A program made the translations under genes and the position numbers. A DNA stretch of 64,000 bases from Flavobacterium sp. 9 (GTDB lineage Bacteria; Bacteroidota; Bacteroidia; Flavobacteriales; Flavobacteriaceae), in assembly GCF_002754195.1 (NCBI RefSeq), contig NZ_PEEU01000001.1, positions 4,588,001 through 4,652,000 on the forward strand. The letters are read 5' to 3'. Below the pieces are notes generated by a model. It was given only the letters and a program-made list of their open reading frames with translations, was not told the origin of the DNA and ran no database searches. Positions 9,832 through 18,989 of the stretch are shown in pieces; the first letter of the stretch is position 1, and each line of letters opens with the position of its first letter.

Positions 9832-10518
9832 TTACTGTTTTTTAGAAATATTCCAAAAACTAATTTTTCTTCTCGTAATAAAACCTAGTTTTTCGTATAA
9901 TTTGATTGCACCAATATTATTTTCGACAACATGCAAATAAGGAATTTTATTCTGATCAAAAATTCTATTCACAACATGAGCGATTAATTGTTTTGCGTAA
10001 CCTTTTCCCGTATGATTCGGATGCGTTATTATGGCGCTGACTTCGGTAAAATCATTCATTTTCATGCGTTCACCAGTAATCGCAATTAATTGATTGTCTT
10101 TGAAAATTCCAAAATAATCTCCCAATAAAGGAGTTTTGTTTTTGAAATATCCCGGCTGAACCAAATTTACCAAATTGCATAATTCCTCATTATGATTTTC
10201 GGTAAGTTTTACGATTTCAGATGTTATCGATAATTCTATTTTGTTGTAAATAACCATTTGAAGGCAAATCAATTCTTTTGAGATATTTAGAGAATCAGCT
10301 ATTTCAGGTTTTTCTCCAACAACGAAGAAATTTTCTGCTAAAGCCGAATATTGATTTGTTGCTTCTATCGTAGTTCCGAGTTCTGTAAAACCTCCAAACG
10401 GACAATAATCAGGATTGTAAAATTTAGTTCCTTTATAGTCAATAGCAAATTCCTGATGCGTTTCAGATAATGAATTCCAAACGGGATTGTCTATTTTATT
10501 TTCGTCTAAGTTTTTCAT
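9832..10518 (-). CDS. GNAT family N-acetyltransferase
   Basis: A 228-residue protein whose C-terminal 110 residues have the GNAT fold: ITHPNHTGKGYAKQLIAHVV supplies the acetyl-CoA pyrophosphate loop (about 162-181), and NNIGAIKLYEKLGF (about 200-213) is the typical last motif. The N-terminal half (NPVWNSLSETHQEFA...) is an extension like that of FR47-type acetyltransferases. It transfers an acetyl group from acetyl-CoA to an unknown amine. It lies 36 bases downstream of the esterase gene on the same strand. Confidence 0.88.
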   Translation of the reverse strand: MKNLDENKIDNPVWNSLSETHQEFAIDYKGTKFYNPDYCPFGGFTELGTTIEATNQYSALAENFFVVGEKPEIADSLNISKELICLQMVIYNKIELSITSEIVKLTENHNEELCNLVNLVQPGYFKNKTPLLGDYFGIFKDNQLIAITGERMKMNDFTEVSAIITHPNHTGKGYAKQLIAHVVNRIFDQNKIPYLHVVENNIGAIKLYEKLGFITRRKISFWNISKKQ

Positions 10519-10554
10519 TACTATAAAATTTGTATTCTGTCATTTTCAGGATTC

Positions 10555-11421
10555 TTATTCTTGTATCGGATAAAAAAAGCGGAAAGAATTTGAAACGGCA
10601 GGATGTAAAATAGTAGCATGATTTTCTTTAGGAAAATAGTCGAAATATACTTTTATGTTTTTGCTTTTTGATGCTTTAATTTTCTCGGCTAATAAGTTTG
10701 CATCAACTTCCATAACTCTCGGAATTTCGGTTGGAGTTAAACCTTCTTTGCCAACTGCGATATAAATATCTGTTTGTTGAGTGAAATTTTCCTGAAAAAG
10801 TGGGCTGTCCAGATTTAATATAGAACCATTATTCCACCAAATACTTGGGCTCACGATCACGTATTTATTAAAAAGCGTTGGTTTCTTTAATAGAATTTCA
10901 GTTTCTAAAAGTCCGCCTAGCGATTGACCAATAATGGTCTTTGAATCTGTGGTTTTATATTTTTTATTAATAAATGGTTGTAATTCTTTTTCGATAAAAG
11001 CAATAAATTTATCAGAATGTCCAGTGGTTGGAAACTTTTTTTGATCTTTCTCAATAGTTGTTGGAAAAGTAAAATCCCTTCTTCTGTCGACTGTTGCAAT
11101 TCCCACAACAATAGATTTTGGAACTTGATTGATCCATTCAAAACTATTAAATTGAACCAATCCCGCAATATGAATAAAATCTTCATCTGCCGAACCATCC
11201 AATAAATAAATTACAGGATATTTTGTTGCATCTTCTGGTTTGTAACCTTCTGGAAGATAGATGTTCAGAATTCTTTTTTCGCCTAATTCTTGCGATTGAA
11301 TTTCATCGATAACTCCCAATACAAAAGGTTTGGCAGTTTCTGTTGTTTTTGATTTTTTGGCTTGACTAAAAATTAAAGTTGAAGATAGAAGTAAAAGGGA
11401 AAGGATAATAGTTTTGTTCAT
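10555..11421 (-). CDS. Secreted alpha/beta-hydrolase (Fes/esterase D-like)
   Basis: A 288-residue protein with signal peptide (ending IFSQ, residue 20) and an esterase fold. The nucleophile elbow is GQSLGG with S167, YPVIYLLDG (about 69-76) forms the oxyanion strand, and KENHATI near the C-terminus supplies the likely catalytic His. Relatives include enterochelin esterase-like and putative siderophore or acyl esterases; no iron-uptake gene is adjacent, so the substrate is open. A second member of this type lies at 47489-48292. Confidence 0.86.
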   Translation of the reverse strand: MNKTIILSLLLLSSTLIFSQAKKSKTTETAKPFVLGVIDEIQSQELGEKRILNIYLPEGYKPEDATKYPVIYLLDGSADEDFIHIAGLVQFNSFEWINQVPKSIVVGIATVDRRRDFTFPTTIEKDQKKFPTTGHSDKFIAFIEKELQPFINKKYKTTDSKTIIGQSLGGLLETEILLKKPTLFNKYVIVSPSIWWNNGSILNLDSPLFQENFTQQTDIYIAVGKEGLTPTEIPRVMEVDANLLAEKIKASKSKNIKVYFDYFPKENHATILHPAVSNSFRFFYPIQE

Positions 11422-11534
11422 TTTGTGATATTTAATAACCTCTTCAGGTCATTGTGGTATTGATTTTTGAAATTTTTAGAATGACTTTCTAATGAAGCTA
11501 AAATACAACTTTTGTAGATATTATATTTCAAAAA

Positions 11535-11566
11535 AAATCCCGTTTGTCAATAAACAAACGGGATTT
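11535..11566. terminator. Intrinsic terminator
   Basis: A 13-bp perfect stem (aaatcccgtttgt / acaaacgggattt) with a 6-base loop and a T-run on the minus strand. It lies 20 bases after the stop of the AHSA1-like pseudogene. Confidence 0.85.
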
Positions 11567-11585
11567 AGTGAATAAATTATAAAAC

Positions 11586-12088
11586 TTATTTCGCTCTTGA
11601 AGCAAAGATTTCGTCCAAACCTTCCAAAGCAATAGTAAAACCTTCTTTGAATCCCATTTCGATAATTTTTTCCAAATCAGATAAATTATCATGTTTAATC
11701 GCAATGTCAACAATAGTCGAATCGCCTTGTTCAGAGAAACCTACATTCCATTTAGATCTTGGGAAATCTACGTTTAGATTACCTTCGCTATCGCAAAAAG
11801 CATCCAGATATTTAAAATTTGATTTAGGAGTTATAGAAGTAAAATCGGCAATTGCCCAATGTTCTTCGCCCTGAGGACCAACCATTGCATAAAGTCTGCG
11901 TCCGCCTTCTTTAAAATCCATACTTTTAGTTCTGGCTTTCAAGGCGATGGCGCCCACCATTGATCCAGTATTTCAGCTTCAGTCCACGCAGACCAAACAT
12001 TTGCAAGAGATGCATTAAATTCACGTTTTACGTTTACCGTGCTGTTTTCTTTGTCCACGGTAAAATTCATCAATAGATTAGATTTCAT
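11586..12088 (-). pseudogene. AHSA1/SRPBCC-domain protein, frameshifted
   Basis: Two frames together give one complete SRPBCC (START-like) protein. The first part runs from the ATG at 12088 ([16 protein letters not shown]) to a stop at 11939-11941 and ends [15 protein letters not shown]. The second part continues in another frame with [29 protein letters not shown] and runs to 11586. In intact relatives the junction reads WWAP-P-K-K, so restoring one base (TGG instead of TG before AAAGCC) repairs the frame. The start overlaps the stop of the ArsR gene by 11 bases, as in the common ArsR-AHSA1 operon. Either the gene is broken or the sequence has a one-base error. Confidence 0.82.
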
Positions 12089-12404
12089 TTTCTTTAGATT
12101 TTAGATTCATTAATACTTGATCAAGTTGAGTAAAACGGTTTTCCCAAATCTCCTTGAATTGTTCCAGCCATTTGTCAACTTCTTTCATTTTGTCAATTCT
12201 AAGTTGATAATAAATTTCGCGACCCATTTTTTTCTCATCGAGTAATTCACATTCATTGAGAATCTTGATGTGTTTAGAAACGGCTTGTCGTGTTGTATTA
12301 AATTTTTCTGCAATAGCATTTGGAGTCAAAGCATTTGTTGCCACCAATACTAAAATTGCTCTGCGGGTCGGGTCAGCAATAGCCTGAAAAATATCTCGTT
12401 TCAT
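12078..12404 (-). CDS. ArsR-family winged-helix transcriptional regulator
   Basis: With the start [18 protein letters not shown] (12404) the protein has 108 residues, matching related regulators; a frame extending 27 bases upstream is less likely. The winged helix contains [20 protein letters not shown] (recognition helix, about 40-59) followed by the wing GREIYYQLR. There are no metal-binding cysteine pairs, so it is the non-metal type that usually controls an overlapping AHSA1 gene and often a VOC or DinB gene. The overlap with the AHSA1 gene and the DinB gene just upstream fit that pattern. Confidence 0.9.
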   Translation of the reverse strand: MKRDIFQAIADPTRRAILVLVATNALTPNAIAEKFNTTRQAVSKHIKILNECELLDEKKMGREIYYQLRIDKMKEVDKWLEQFKEIWENRFTQLDQVLMNLKSKENEI

Positions 12405-12523
12405 TTTTGATTTATTTAAATTAGCAACCAATCAGTTGCAAATATAAGCAACTTTTTGGTTGCGCAATGTATTTTTTGATTTTTTTTGGAAAATGCGTTT
12501 TTGAACGCTGGAAATTAATAACC

Positions 12524-12616
12524 GAGACGCACTGCTGTGCGCCTCTACGAATTCAGATTATAAATACAATGTTTTTAAATACCAATTGATTATAGAGGCG
12601 CACAGCAGTGCGTCTC
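12524..12616. repeat. Inverted repeat of the cgcacagcagtgcg family
   Basis: Two 24-bp arms (12524-12547 and 12593-12616) are exact inverted complements, and each arm contains the palindrome gcacagcagtgc. The element lies between the ArsR and DinB genes. Single-arm relatives lie at 14694-14713, 44131-44150 and 60178-60197. Confidence 0.85.
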
Positions 12617-12631
12617 CAATTAGTAATTACA

Positions 12632-13099
12632 TTAATCTTTTATCATTTTATGGAGCAAAACAATTTGGCCCAAATGATAATAACTATGTTCGATCATGGC
12701 TTCGATATTTCTTTTGTAGGTTCCATATTTTTCATCGACAAAACCTTGTTCTAGTTTTTCATCAGGCATTTGTTCAATCAAAGCGGCAAATTCTTCGCTG
12801 TCTTTCCAGAATTTAGACAAAAAGAAATCCCATTCTTCCTGCGAATTAATAGGAGGGAAGTCAAAACTAAATTTGTCTTTTATATCCAGATTTCCGCCTT
12901 TAAAAACAATATTGATTCCGTTGATATAATAGTGAATGTGTTGCGCTAAAATCGCGATTGTGTTAAGATTCTTTATTGGAGTTGTTGCAATTTTCCAATC
13001 TAAATTGGTCAATTGATCTTTGTAATTGGTATTTGCAACCCAAGTTCCATTCAAAATAATTTCTCTGAATCTATTGGCTATTTCAAGAGTGTTTTTCAT
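12632..13099 (-). CDS. DinB-family protein
   Basis: A 155-residue four-helix-bundle protein. The metal-binding histidines of the DinB/YfiT family are visible as H54 (AQHIHYY), H138 and H142 (EHSYYHLGQI). Family members bind a divalent metal; some are thiol-dependent S-transferases and most are uncharacterised. One of three DinB-like genes in the window (also 18500 and 55766). Confidence 0.85.
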   Translation of the reverse strand: MKNTLEIANRFREIILNGTWVANTNYKDQLTNLDWKIATTPIKNLNTIAILAQHIHYYINGINIVFKGGNLDIKDKFSFDFPPINSQEEWDFFLSKFWKDSEEFAALIEQMPDEKLEQGFVDEKYGTYKRNIEAMIEHSYYHLGQIVLLHKMIKD

Positions 13100-13210
13100 A
13101 AGTGAGATAAATTATGATTTTGCAATTATTTGATATTTAGAATTTTGTATTGCTAAAATACTATATTCTGCAGAAAATAGCCAAACGTAATTTTGTGTTT
13201 TTATATAAAA

Positions 13211-13231
13211 AAAGACGCACAAGGCGTCTTT
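13211..13231 (-). terminator. Intrinsic terminator
   Basis: An 8-bp stem (aaagacgc / gcgtcttt) with a 5-base loop and a U-tract on the minus strand, downstream of the lipoprotein gene ending at 13301. Confidence 0.7.
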
Positions 13232-13300
13232 AATATCTTTATCTGAAGTAGAATAATTAATTCTCGAAAATTTCAGCTACTGATTTAAGTAGTTCTAAAA

Positions 13301-14488
13301 TTATCCTCTAAATCTATTCTTGACAATAATATCTTTGAGTCGGGCTTTTAAATCTTCGCCGGTATCAAAAACCATTTGTTCATTATTAGGAAATGGCACA
13401 GAACGTTTATTAAAATAATTCATGTAATTATCCTCACAAGCATTTCTGTCTCCTTTGTAAGTCGAGTAAATATTCTCAAAAATAAACTCGCTCGTAAGCG
13501 GGAATGATTGCATTAATTGATTCGTTTTCAAGTCAACATAATCTACTTTTGCTGTTACCTGACAAGATTTAAATTGTCTGAATTCATATATATTCGCACG
13601 AAGCATTCTATAATTATCGACTTTTATTTCTTTGCCCAAACTATCTTTCACGGGTCTTCCGCGACTGTCCAAAAGTGTTTTTACACCATCTTTTACTTCT
13701 CTTTCCTTGATGAATTGCTTTTCTTTTATTTGCTCAGGCGAAATATTTATCTGTACAAAGTTTACAATTAAACTATAATCATAAGTAATATTTTTTTGTC
13801 TTACGTTATGGTAAACCGTCCATTTATCGTTTAATCCATAAGTTTTGATGTCCAATAAATCATCCTGAAGCTGTCTTGGAATCACCATATTAGTGACATT
13901 TGTAGCATAAATATCTACAAAATCAGTTCCTTTAAACTGCGCATCGTCCATCAGTTTTTTGGCATTCTTATAACCAGGATTTATACTTTCTAAATAGAAA
14001 AAATCATCGTACGCTTTTCTAAAATCCAGTTTGTTTTTTGATTTTAAAAGTGCCGAAGCATTCTCATACAAGTATTTAGACAAAGCATTTTTGCTGCTTA
14101 CAATTTCATTTGAGTAATTATCAAACGGAAAAGAAGCATTTCGTCCCTGTTTCATTAATTGCAAAGGCAATAAAGGTCTTATTTTTTCCTGGCGATTATT
14201 CAATTGCATATACGTGTTATAAATACGTTCAGCATTTGCCGCATTTGCTTCTTTTGTCAACAAATCAAGATCGCGCAAATCCCTGTCTTTGGCTTTTGCA
14301 AAAGCTTCTTCCAGCAAATACACATAATCTTGTTTTCCTTTAGAATCTTTTTTGGTTCTTAAAGCTTCGACAGCGCGATCAATTGCAGCGTCATAATTTC
14401 CGTCGCTTATTAAAGATTGGGTGGTTTTTACGCCACATGACGAGAGCGTTAAAAATAATATAGAAAACAGTAAAGTAATTTTTTTCAT
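13301..14488 (-). CDS. Flavobacterial TPR-like lipoprotein of unknown function
   Basis: From the start MKKITLLFSILF (14488) the product has 395 residues with a lipobox LTLSSC (Cys18), so it is predicted to be a lipoprotein. Residues 25-110 resemble helical repeats (LISDGNYDAAIDRAVEALRTKK), and residues about 160-180 give another TPR-like pair (DFRKAYDDFFYLESINPGYKNAKKL). The C-terminal half is beta-rich without a known motif. No neighbouring gene suggests a partner. Confidence 0.75.
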   Translation of the reverse strand: MKKITLLFSILFLTLSSCGVKTTQSLISDGNYDAAIDRAVEALRTKKDSKGKQDYVYLLEEAFAKAKDRDLRDLDLLTKEANAANAERIYNTYMQLNNRQEKIRPLLPLQLMKQGRNASFPFDNYSNEIVSSKNALSKYLYENASALLKSKNKLDFRKAYDDFFYLESINPGYKNAKKLMDDAQFKGTDFVDIYATNVTNMVIPRQLQDDLLDIKTYGLNDKWTVYHNVRQKNITYDYSLIVNFVQINISPEQIKEKQFIKEREVKDGVKTLLDSRGRPVKDSLGKEIKVDNYRMLRANIYEFRQFKSCQVTAKVDYVDLKTNQLMQSFPLTSEFIFENIYSTYKGDRNACEDNYMNYFNKRSVPFPNNEQMVFDTGEDLKARLKDIIVKNRFRG

Positions 14489-14693
14489 CCTAAAGACCAT
14501 TGATTTTTGAAGGTGTAAATATATCGGTTTTTAGATGAAATCAAATAATGTAATTTTTAAATTTAAGGAGCAGAAGTTTTTGTTTTCATAATCACCTTTA
14601 GTCCCGCTTTCGCCTTTATCTCTCCATTTCATTACGAGGATATCGGCTCTATCGGGGCTAGATTAGAAATATTGTTTTTCATAATTAATGTAG

Positions 14694-14740
14694 AGACGCA
14701 CAGCAGTGCGTCTATTCGTATTTGACAAGCAGTGCGTCTT
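14694..14740. repeat. Palindromic repeat, cgcacagcagtgcg family
   Basis: The perfect 20-base palindrome agacgcacagcagtgcgtct is followed by a truncated second copy (aagcagtgcgtctttc). It lies in the 250-base gap between the lipoprotein and VOC genes; I see nothing else in that gap. Confidence 0.75.
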
Positions 14741-14753
14741 TCAGTATTTAATT

Positions 14754-15149
14754 CTATTTTGGCCAATACAGAAAATTAAACTTATGACCATCCGGATCAG
14801 AAAAGCCAAAGAAATATCCTTTTCCATATTCTTGAGGTTCGGCAAAAATCTTTCCTCCGGCATTTTTAACAGCTGTAACCCATTGGTCAACTTCCTCTTT
14901 GCTTTCCGCAGAAAGCGAAAATATAATTTCATTTCCAATATTTAAATCTGCCATTTCGCCATTAACAGCCCATTTAAATTGCTCTTTTACAAAAAAATGA
15001 ATGATGAAGTCGTCGTCACCAAAAAGAAAACTTCGTAACTCATTGTTTGTATTATGTCCGTTTGGTTTAAATCCTAAATCAGTATAGAACTTGGTTGTTC
15101 TGTCTAAGTTTTCTACACCAAAATTTGCCCATATTCTTTTCGTTTCCAT
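14754..15149 (-). CDS. VOC-family (glyoxalase/bleomycin-resistance-like) protein
   Basis: Starting at METKRIWANFGVENLDRTTKFYTDLGF (15149) gives 131 residues, the size of one VOC domain with two beta-alpha-beta-beta-beta modules. The C-terminus GYFFGFSDPDGHKFNFLYWPK is the family's typical last strand pair. Ten upstream in-frame codons to 15179 are probably not translated. Members bind metals or hydrophobic ligands, and the exact activity cannot be read from sequence. Confidence 0.85.
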   Translation of the reverse strand: METKRIWANFGVENLDRTTKFYTDLGFKPNGHNTNNELRSFLFGDDDFIIHFFVKEQFKWAVNGEMADLNIGNEIIFSLSAESKEEVDQWVTAVKNAGGKIFAEPQEYGKGYFFGFSDPDGHKFNFLYWPK

Positions 15150-15222
15150 AAGATTCACTTTTAAAAAATTAGAATTCAATTCCGATTATTAATAAATAAG
15201 CATCTTATAAAAGTATGAAATT

Positions 15223-16125
15223 TTAAATTTCTATTACGGTTTTAAATACAACAACGGCGTCACCTTTTATTTGAATTAATACAGGTTTATCATTTTCAAC
15301 CAAAACTTTAACTGATATTGTACCAAGTCGGTTTATTTTTTCGCCTTGTCTTCCGTTGAATTCAAGTTTGTTATCTTTAATAGGAACGATATTGTTTTCG
15401 ACTAAATAACCGCCCAAAGGTCCGTTTGCATTTCCGGTAACAGGATCTTCATTTATGCCAATTGCTGGAGCAAACATTCTGCCGTAAGTCAGGATATCTC
15501 TATTATCAGAATCGAATGTAAAAACAAAATAACCATTGCAATTAATGTGTTTGCTTAATTCGGCTAAATCGCTGTATTTTGGAGACAAAGCATTAAGTTT
15601 TTCTCGGCTTTTAATTCCAATCATGACTTTTGAATGTCCTGTCGAAGCAATTTGGATTGGACATTTTGTATCAATATCATCAGCATCAAGTCCTAATGCG
15701 TTGATCATTTTTTTAGTAGTATCGTCGTCAAATGTTGGACTAAGCTCAAAACTTCCTTGCGTCATTACAACCTGATAATCGTCATTTTCTTTGATGATCT
15801 CAAAAGGCAGAATACCAATTTTAGTTTTCATTCTCAATACGCAAGAATCCAAATTATCTTCGAGAGCTTTGGCATACATTGCGGCAATTGTAGCGTGACC
15901 ACAAATAGGAACTTCTATACTTGGAGTAAAATATCGTATTACGCCATCGCAATCATTACTATCTGGCGAGAAAAGAAAGGCAGTTTCGGAGTTGTTTAAT
16001 TCTCTTGCGATTTGCTGCATTTCAGAATCCTGCAATCCATCTGCGTTGACAACTACTCCGGCAGGATTTCCTTTAAATTTTTCTTTTGTAAAAGAATCTA
16101 TTTGATATATGATAAGTTGTTTCAT
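15223..16125 (-). CDS. PhzF-family isomerase
   Basis: A 300-residue protein of normal PhzF length. It shows the two-domain diaminopimelate epimerase-like fold: DSFTKEKFKGNPAGVV (10-25), catalytic-type Glu in NNSETAFL (E47), ICGHATIA (74-81) and the second-half DPVTGNANGPLGGYL. PhzF itself isomerises trans-2,3-dihydro-3-hydroxyanthranilate, but no other phenazine gene is present, so the substrate is unknown and likely another small metabolite. Confidence 0.9.
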   Translation of the reverse strand: MKQLIIYQIDSFTKEKFKGNPAGVVVNADGLQDSEMQQIARELNNSETAFLFSPDSNDCDGVIRYFTPSIEVPICGHATIAAMYAKALEDNLDSCVLRMKTKIGILPFEIIKENDDYQVVMTQGSFELSPTFDDDTTKKMINALGLDADDIDTKCPIQIASTGHSKVMIGIKSREKLNALSPKYSDLAELSKHINCNGYFVFTFDSDNRDILTYGRMFAPAIGINEDPVTGNANGPLGGYLVENNIVPIKDNKLEFNGRQGEKINRLGTISVKVLVENDKPVLIQIKGDAVVVFKTVIEI

Positions 16126-16208
16126 GATATTAGAATTTTAGCTGAGATTAAAGTAAAATAATTGAGCATTTTACTAAATGTAATCTCAAATTAAAACGAT
16201 TAAGATTG

Positions 16209-16622
16209 TTATTCTTCGGTTAATCTAATTTTGCCTAATTTCTCGCAAAGTTCAATGTTTTTTTGAGTTCCGCTTTTTCGATTAGAATCAGAATTAAAAT
16301 CGATCGCAATAAAATGTGTACAATTTTTTACAACCTCAGAATCTCTTTGTTCATCATTTTCAAAACCTCCAATTACTTTCCAGCTGCTAACTTTTGTTCT
16401 GAATTTATCAGCTATATATCTTGGATTTTCGCCAATATGATAAACCGAAACATTTGCAGCATTACATTTTAGGACTTCCATGGCCAGGACATCAACGCCT
16501 CTAAAGTCACAAAGTAAAAAGTTTACGTTTTTGTCGTCAATATATTTATTAATGACACTTTCGTAATGTTTTTTAAAATCGGTGAAACTGATGTTTCCGT
16601 TTCCAAATATGTAGATGTTCAT
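16209..16622 (-). CDS. Hypothetical protein, possible SLOG-like Rossmann fold
   Basis: A 137-residue soluble protein. It starts with a beta strand and glycine turn (MNIYIFGNGNIS), and later has CDFRGVD and the pattern DEQRDSEVVKNCTHFIAIDF (about 90-109), as seen in nucleotide-binding Rossmann-like (SLOG/TIR-like) folds. This assignment is an inference from pattern only. It is separated by 21 bases from the small membrane protein gene upstream and may share its transcript. Confidence 0.6.
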   Translation of the reverse strand: MNIYIFGNGNISFTDFKKHYESVINKYIDDKNVNFLLCDFRGVDVLAMEVLKCNAANVSVYHIGENPRYIADKFRTKVSSWKVIGGFENDEQRDSEVVKNCTHFIAIDFNSDSNRKSGTQKNIELCEKLGKIRLTEE

Positions 16623-16643
16623 TTTATTGTTTTGTGAAGATAT

Positions 16644-17003
16644 TTAGATTTTTTTGGTTTGATAAGCAACTTCCCAAAACACAACCGAAAAAATAGCATT
16701 TGCTATTATGCATGTTTCGATATCGTAAGGATCGTATTGGGAAAATAGATGTAAATCTCCAAATTTTAAGGCTAATACCAAACTAACTGCGGCAATAATA
16801 ATAGAATATCCGATATTGAATAATGGTGTCCATTTTAAGATGAAAAAGGAGTAAACAAGATTTATTATCGTGAATCCAAAACCTAAAGTGATAAATAAAT
16901 GATTGATTTTTAATTCACTATCTACTGACATTAAAAGTATAGTTGAAAAATAATATACTACAAGAAGTATTATGTAAGCAAAAAATCGGTTTTGTAATTT
17001 CAT
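16644..17003 (-). CDS. Small four-helix membrane protein (paralogue of 18024-18383)
   Basis: 119 residues with about four hydrophobic segments (residues 8-26, 34-54, 58-80 and 98-114). It aligns end to end without gaps with the protein at 18024-18383: both start MKLQ-R, share ITLG-GF--IN, LKW-PL, the loop FGDLHLF and the end ANAIF---FWE--YQ. No known family recognised. The conserved soluble loop FGDLHLF is the only obvious functional site. Confidence 0.65.
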   Translation of the reverse strand: MKLQNRFFAYIILLVVYYFSTILLMSVDSELKINHLFITLGFGFTIINLVYSFFILKWTPLFNIGYSIIIAAVSLVLALKFGDLHLFSQYDPYDIETCIIANAIFSVVFWEVAYQTKKI

Positions 17004-17097
17004 TTTTTTCTAGTTTTCACGGGATAAATTATGCCCGAAAAGATAATCAAAAAAAGCCGTATTTATTGGGTAATTTGCTTCTTTTAACCATTAAATT

Positions 17098-18027
17098 TTA
17101 TTTATTGATACTTGAATACAGATTATTCTTTTTATCAAAATACGGTGTAAGTTCCTTGTACGGAATTGTTATTTTAGAAACATATTCACCAATTGGTTCG
17201 TTTTCTTCGTTCTTATTTTTATCCAAAACATTGACTTCGAAAACTATGCCTTTGGTACTAAAATGAGAAAAATTAGAAGAATTAATTTTGCAATTTATTT
17301 TATGATAATCATAATTAGGTTTTTCAAAAGCAAGCTGATAAGTATATAACAAATCACCAAATCCGTTAGATAATATTTCTTTATAATTATTTACGATTTC
17401 TTTTTTATGATTGTTGGTATAAGTTAAAACAGCTTTATTGAAAGCATCTTGTTGATTGGCTGTTATTAAGGAATTGAAATCGACTAATTCCGTTTTGTTT
17501 AAATCGATATTTAAAAATTCATCATAAGGAGAACCTTTATCTCTGCCGTCATTTAGTTGAATATGATAAACCAGAATTTTATCTAAGCAGAAAACTGTTG
17601 TCGAAAGTTGTCCCCATTCATTACTAAGTTGCTTTTCCTCAGACAATTTTTGACGCAATTTTGATTCGGAATTCAAAGTGAAAATTTTCGAAAGATCAAG
17701 ATGATCAACCCAGTTTTGGAATGTTTTATTTTCTTCAGAATTGTCAAAAAGAGAATCTGGTTTATGAAAGCTTATGCTGTTGTTCTTAAGATTTAGCTCT
17801 AAAATGTATTCACTATTTTTTAAAATGAGTTTATTTATTGCATCAAAACGTTTTCCATTTTTATCTGAAAACAACTTAATAGCTCCATTTTTAAAAGTGT
17901 TTTTTTCATTAAAATAATAGTCTTTATATTTAAGATCAGCACATAGATTTTGTGAGTAAATGAATGAAGTGGCTAAAAGAAATATAATAACAAATAGTTT
18001 TTGTAATTTTTCTAAACCATTCTTCAT
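17098..18027 (-). CDS. Secreted protein of unknown function
   Basis: Starting at MKNGLEKLQKLFVIIF (18027) gives 309 residues with a signal peptide ending IYSQ. The start ATG overlaps the stop of the upstream membrane-protein gene as ATGA, so translation is probably coupled; the longer frame to 18060 would overlap that gene by 37 bases. The C-terminal part (IDLNKTELVDFNSLITANQQDAFNKAVLTY) has the layout of a DUF3298-like region, but I cannot confirm a family. Confidence 0.68.
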   Translation of the reverse strand: MKNGLEKLQKLFVIIFLLATSFIYSQNLCADLKYKDYYFNEKNTFKNGAIKLFSDKNGKRFDAINKLILKNSEYILELNLKNNSISFHKPDSLFDNSEENKTFQNWVDHLDLSKIFTLNSESKLRQKLSEEKQLSNEWGQLSTTVFCLDKILVYHIQLNDGRDKGSPYDEFLNIDLNKTELVDFNSLITANQQDAFNKAVLTYTNNHKKEIVNNYKEILSNGFGDLLYTYQLAFEKPNYDYHKINCKINSSNFSHFSTKGIVFEVNVLDKNKNEENEPIGEYVSKITIPYKELTPYFDKKNNLYSSINK

Positions 18028-18383
18028 CGTCTTGCTTTGATTTGATAAACAATCTCCCAAAAGATAATCGGAAAAATAGCATTTGCCATCAATGCTGTTT
18101 TAATGCCATATTCGTCATATTTTGTAAATAGATGTAAATCCCCAAATCTCAAAGCCAGAAATAGGGACAAAACGGTAATTACAATAGAACAAATTATGCT
18201 TAATAAAGGTTTCCATTTTAATACAAAAAGCGAGAAAATAATATTTATGACTAAAAAACCGCAGCCTAAAGTTATAAATCTATGGTCTTTTAGTTTTTCG
18301 CCTAATGCAAGTAAAGGGGAAGTTGAAAAACTATAGGTAAAAAATAATAGAGAGTAAAGTAGAATTCGTATTTGTAGTTTCAT
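18024..18383 (-). CDS. Small four-helix membrane protein (paralogue of 16644-17003)
   Basis: 119 residues with four predicted transmembrane segments and the same FGDLHLF loop as the copy at 16644. The two genes flank the secreted-protein gene, so the order is membrane protein, secreted protein, membrane protein, which suggests a local duplication. Its stop overlaps the next start by four bases (ATGA). Confidence 0.68.
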   Translation of the reverse strand: MKLQIRILLYSLLFFTYSFSTSPLLALGEKLKDHRFITLGCGFLVINIIFSLFVLKWKPLLSIICSIVITVLSLFLALRFGDLHLFTKYDEYGIKTALMANAIFPIIFWEIVYQIKARR

Positions 18384-18499
18384 TTTGAAATTTATTTTGG
18401 TTTAACGAAATTACAAATTAAAAATGAAGCTAGGATTAGGATAGATTTTAAAAATGTTTTTTGGTTGTTCTAATCCCAGCGTCAAGCGAAGAAATTTTA

Positions 18500-18973
18500 C
18501 TACAATTTATCGCGTTTCATTCTTTCTATTTGTCGCTTGTGTCGAAGGATATGAACAATGGCGTGTTCTGTAATTTGCTCAATATCGTAGCATTGTCCCC
18601 AACTAGTTTGCATTTTTAGTGAATTGACTGGTTGTTCTAATTCATCGTCTTTAATTTCTTTGAAAACATTTTCGGTAAAGGCAAAAACATCCGTTAAGTC
18701 ATTTAAATATTCGGCAATAGTCAAACGAAGAATCTTTTCAGGTCGTTCAACATTATTTTCTTTATAGTTATGAATGCTTATAGCATAACTATAACCGGAA
18801 CTAACAACGTGAGTTAGAATTGTTTGTATGGATCTACAATCTTCGTTTGTTGTTTTTTTGTCTAAGATCTTTGTTAAATCATTATCAGATATATCTTTAA
18901 TGACATTTTTAAGATCTGAAATTGTCTGCTCATATATGTCAAGCAATGCTCCAACTGCGCCTTGTCTGTTCAT
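18500..18973 (-). CDS. DinB-superfamily protein
   Basis: 157 residues, helical, starting MNRQGAVGALLDIYEQTISDLK. A C-terminal histidine cluster (H137, H141, H145 in TEHAIVHILRHK) and a histidine in helix 2 (ILTHVVSSGYSYA) match the metal site of DinB/YfiT proteins. The function is not known for this subgroup. Confidence 0.8.
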   Translation of the reverse strand: MNRQGAVGALLDIYEQTISDLKNVIKDISDNDLTKILDKKTTNEDCRSIQTILTHVVSSGYSYAISIHNYKENNVERPEKILRLTIAEYLNDLTDVFAFTENVFKEIKDDELEQPVNSLKMQTSWGQCYDIEQITEHAIVHILRHKRQIERMKRDKL

Positions 18974-18989
18974 TTTTTCGGTTAGTTTT

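Noticed and set aside
15757..15999. Plus-strand open frames opposite phzF and many other minus-strand genes
   Set aside because: They are antisense shadows without a start context, known motif or independent codon pattern.
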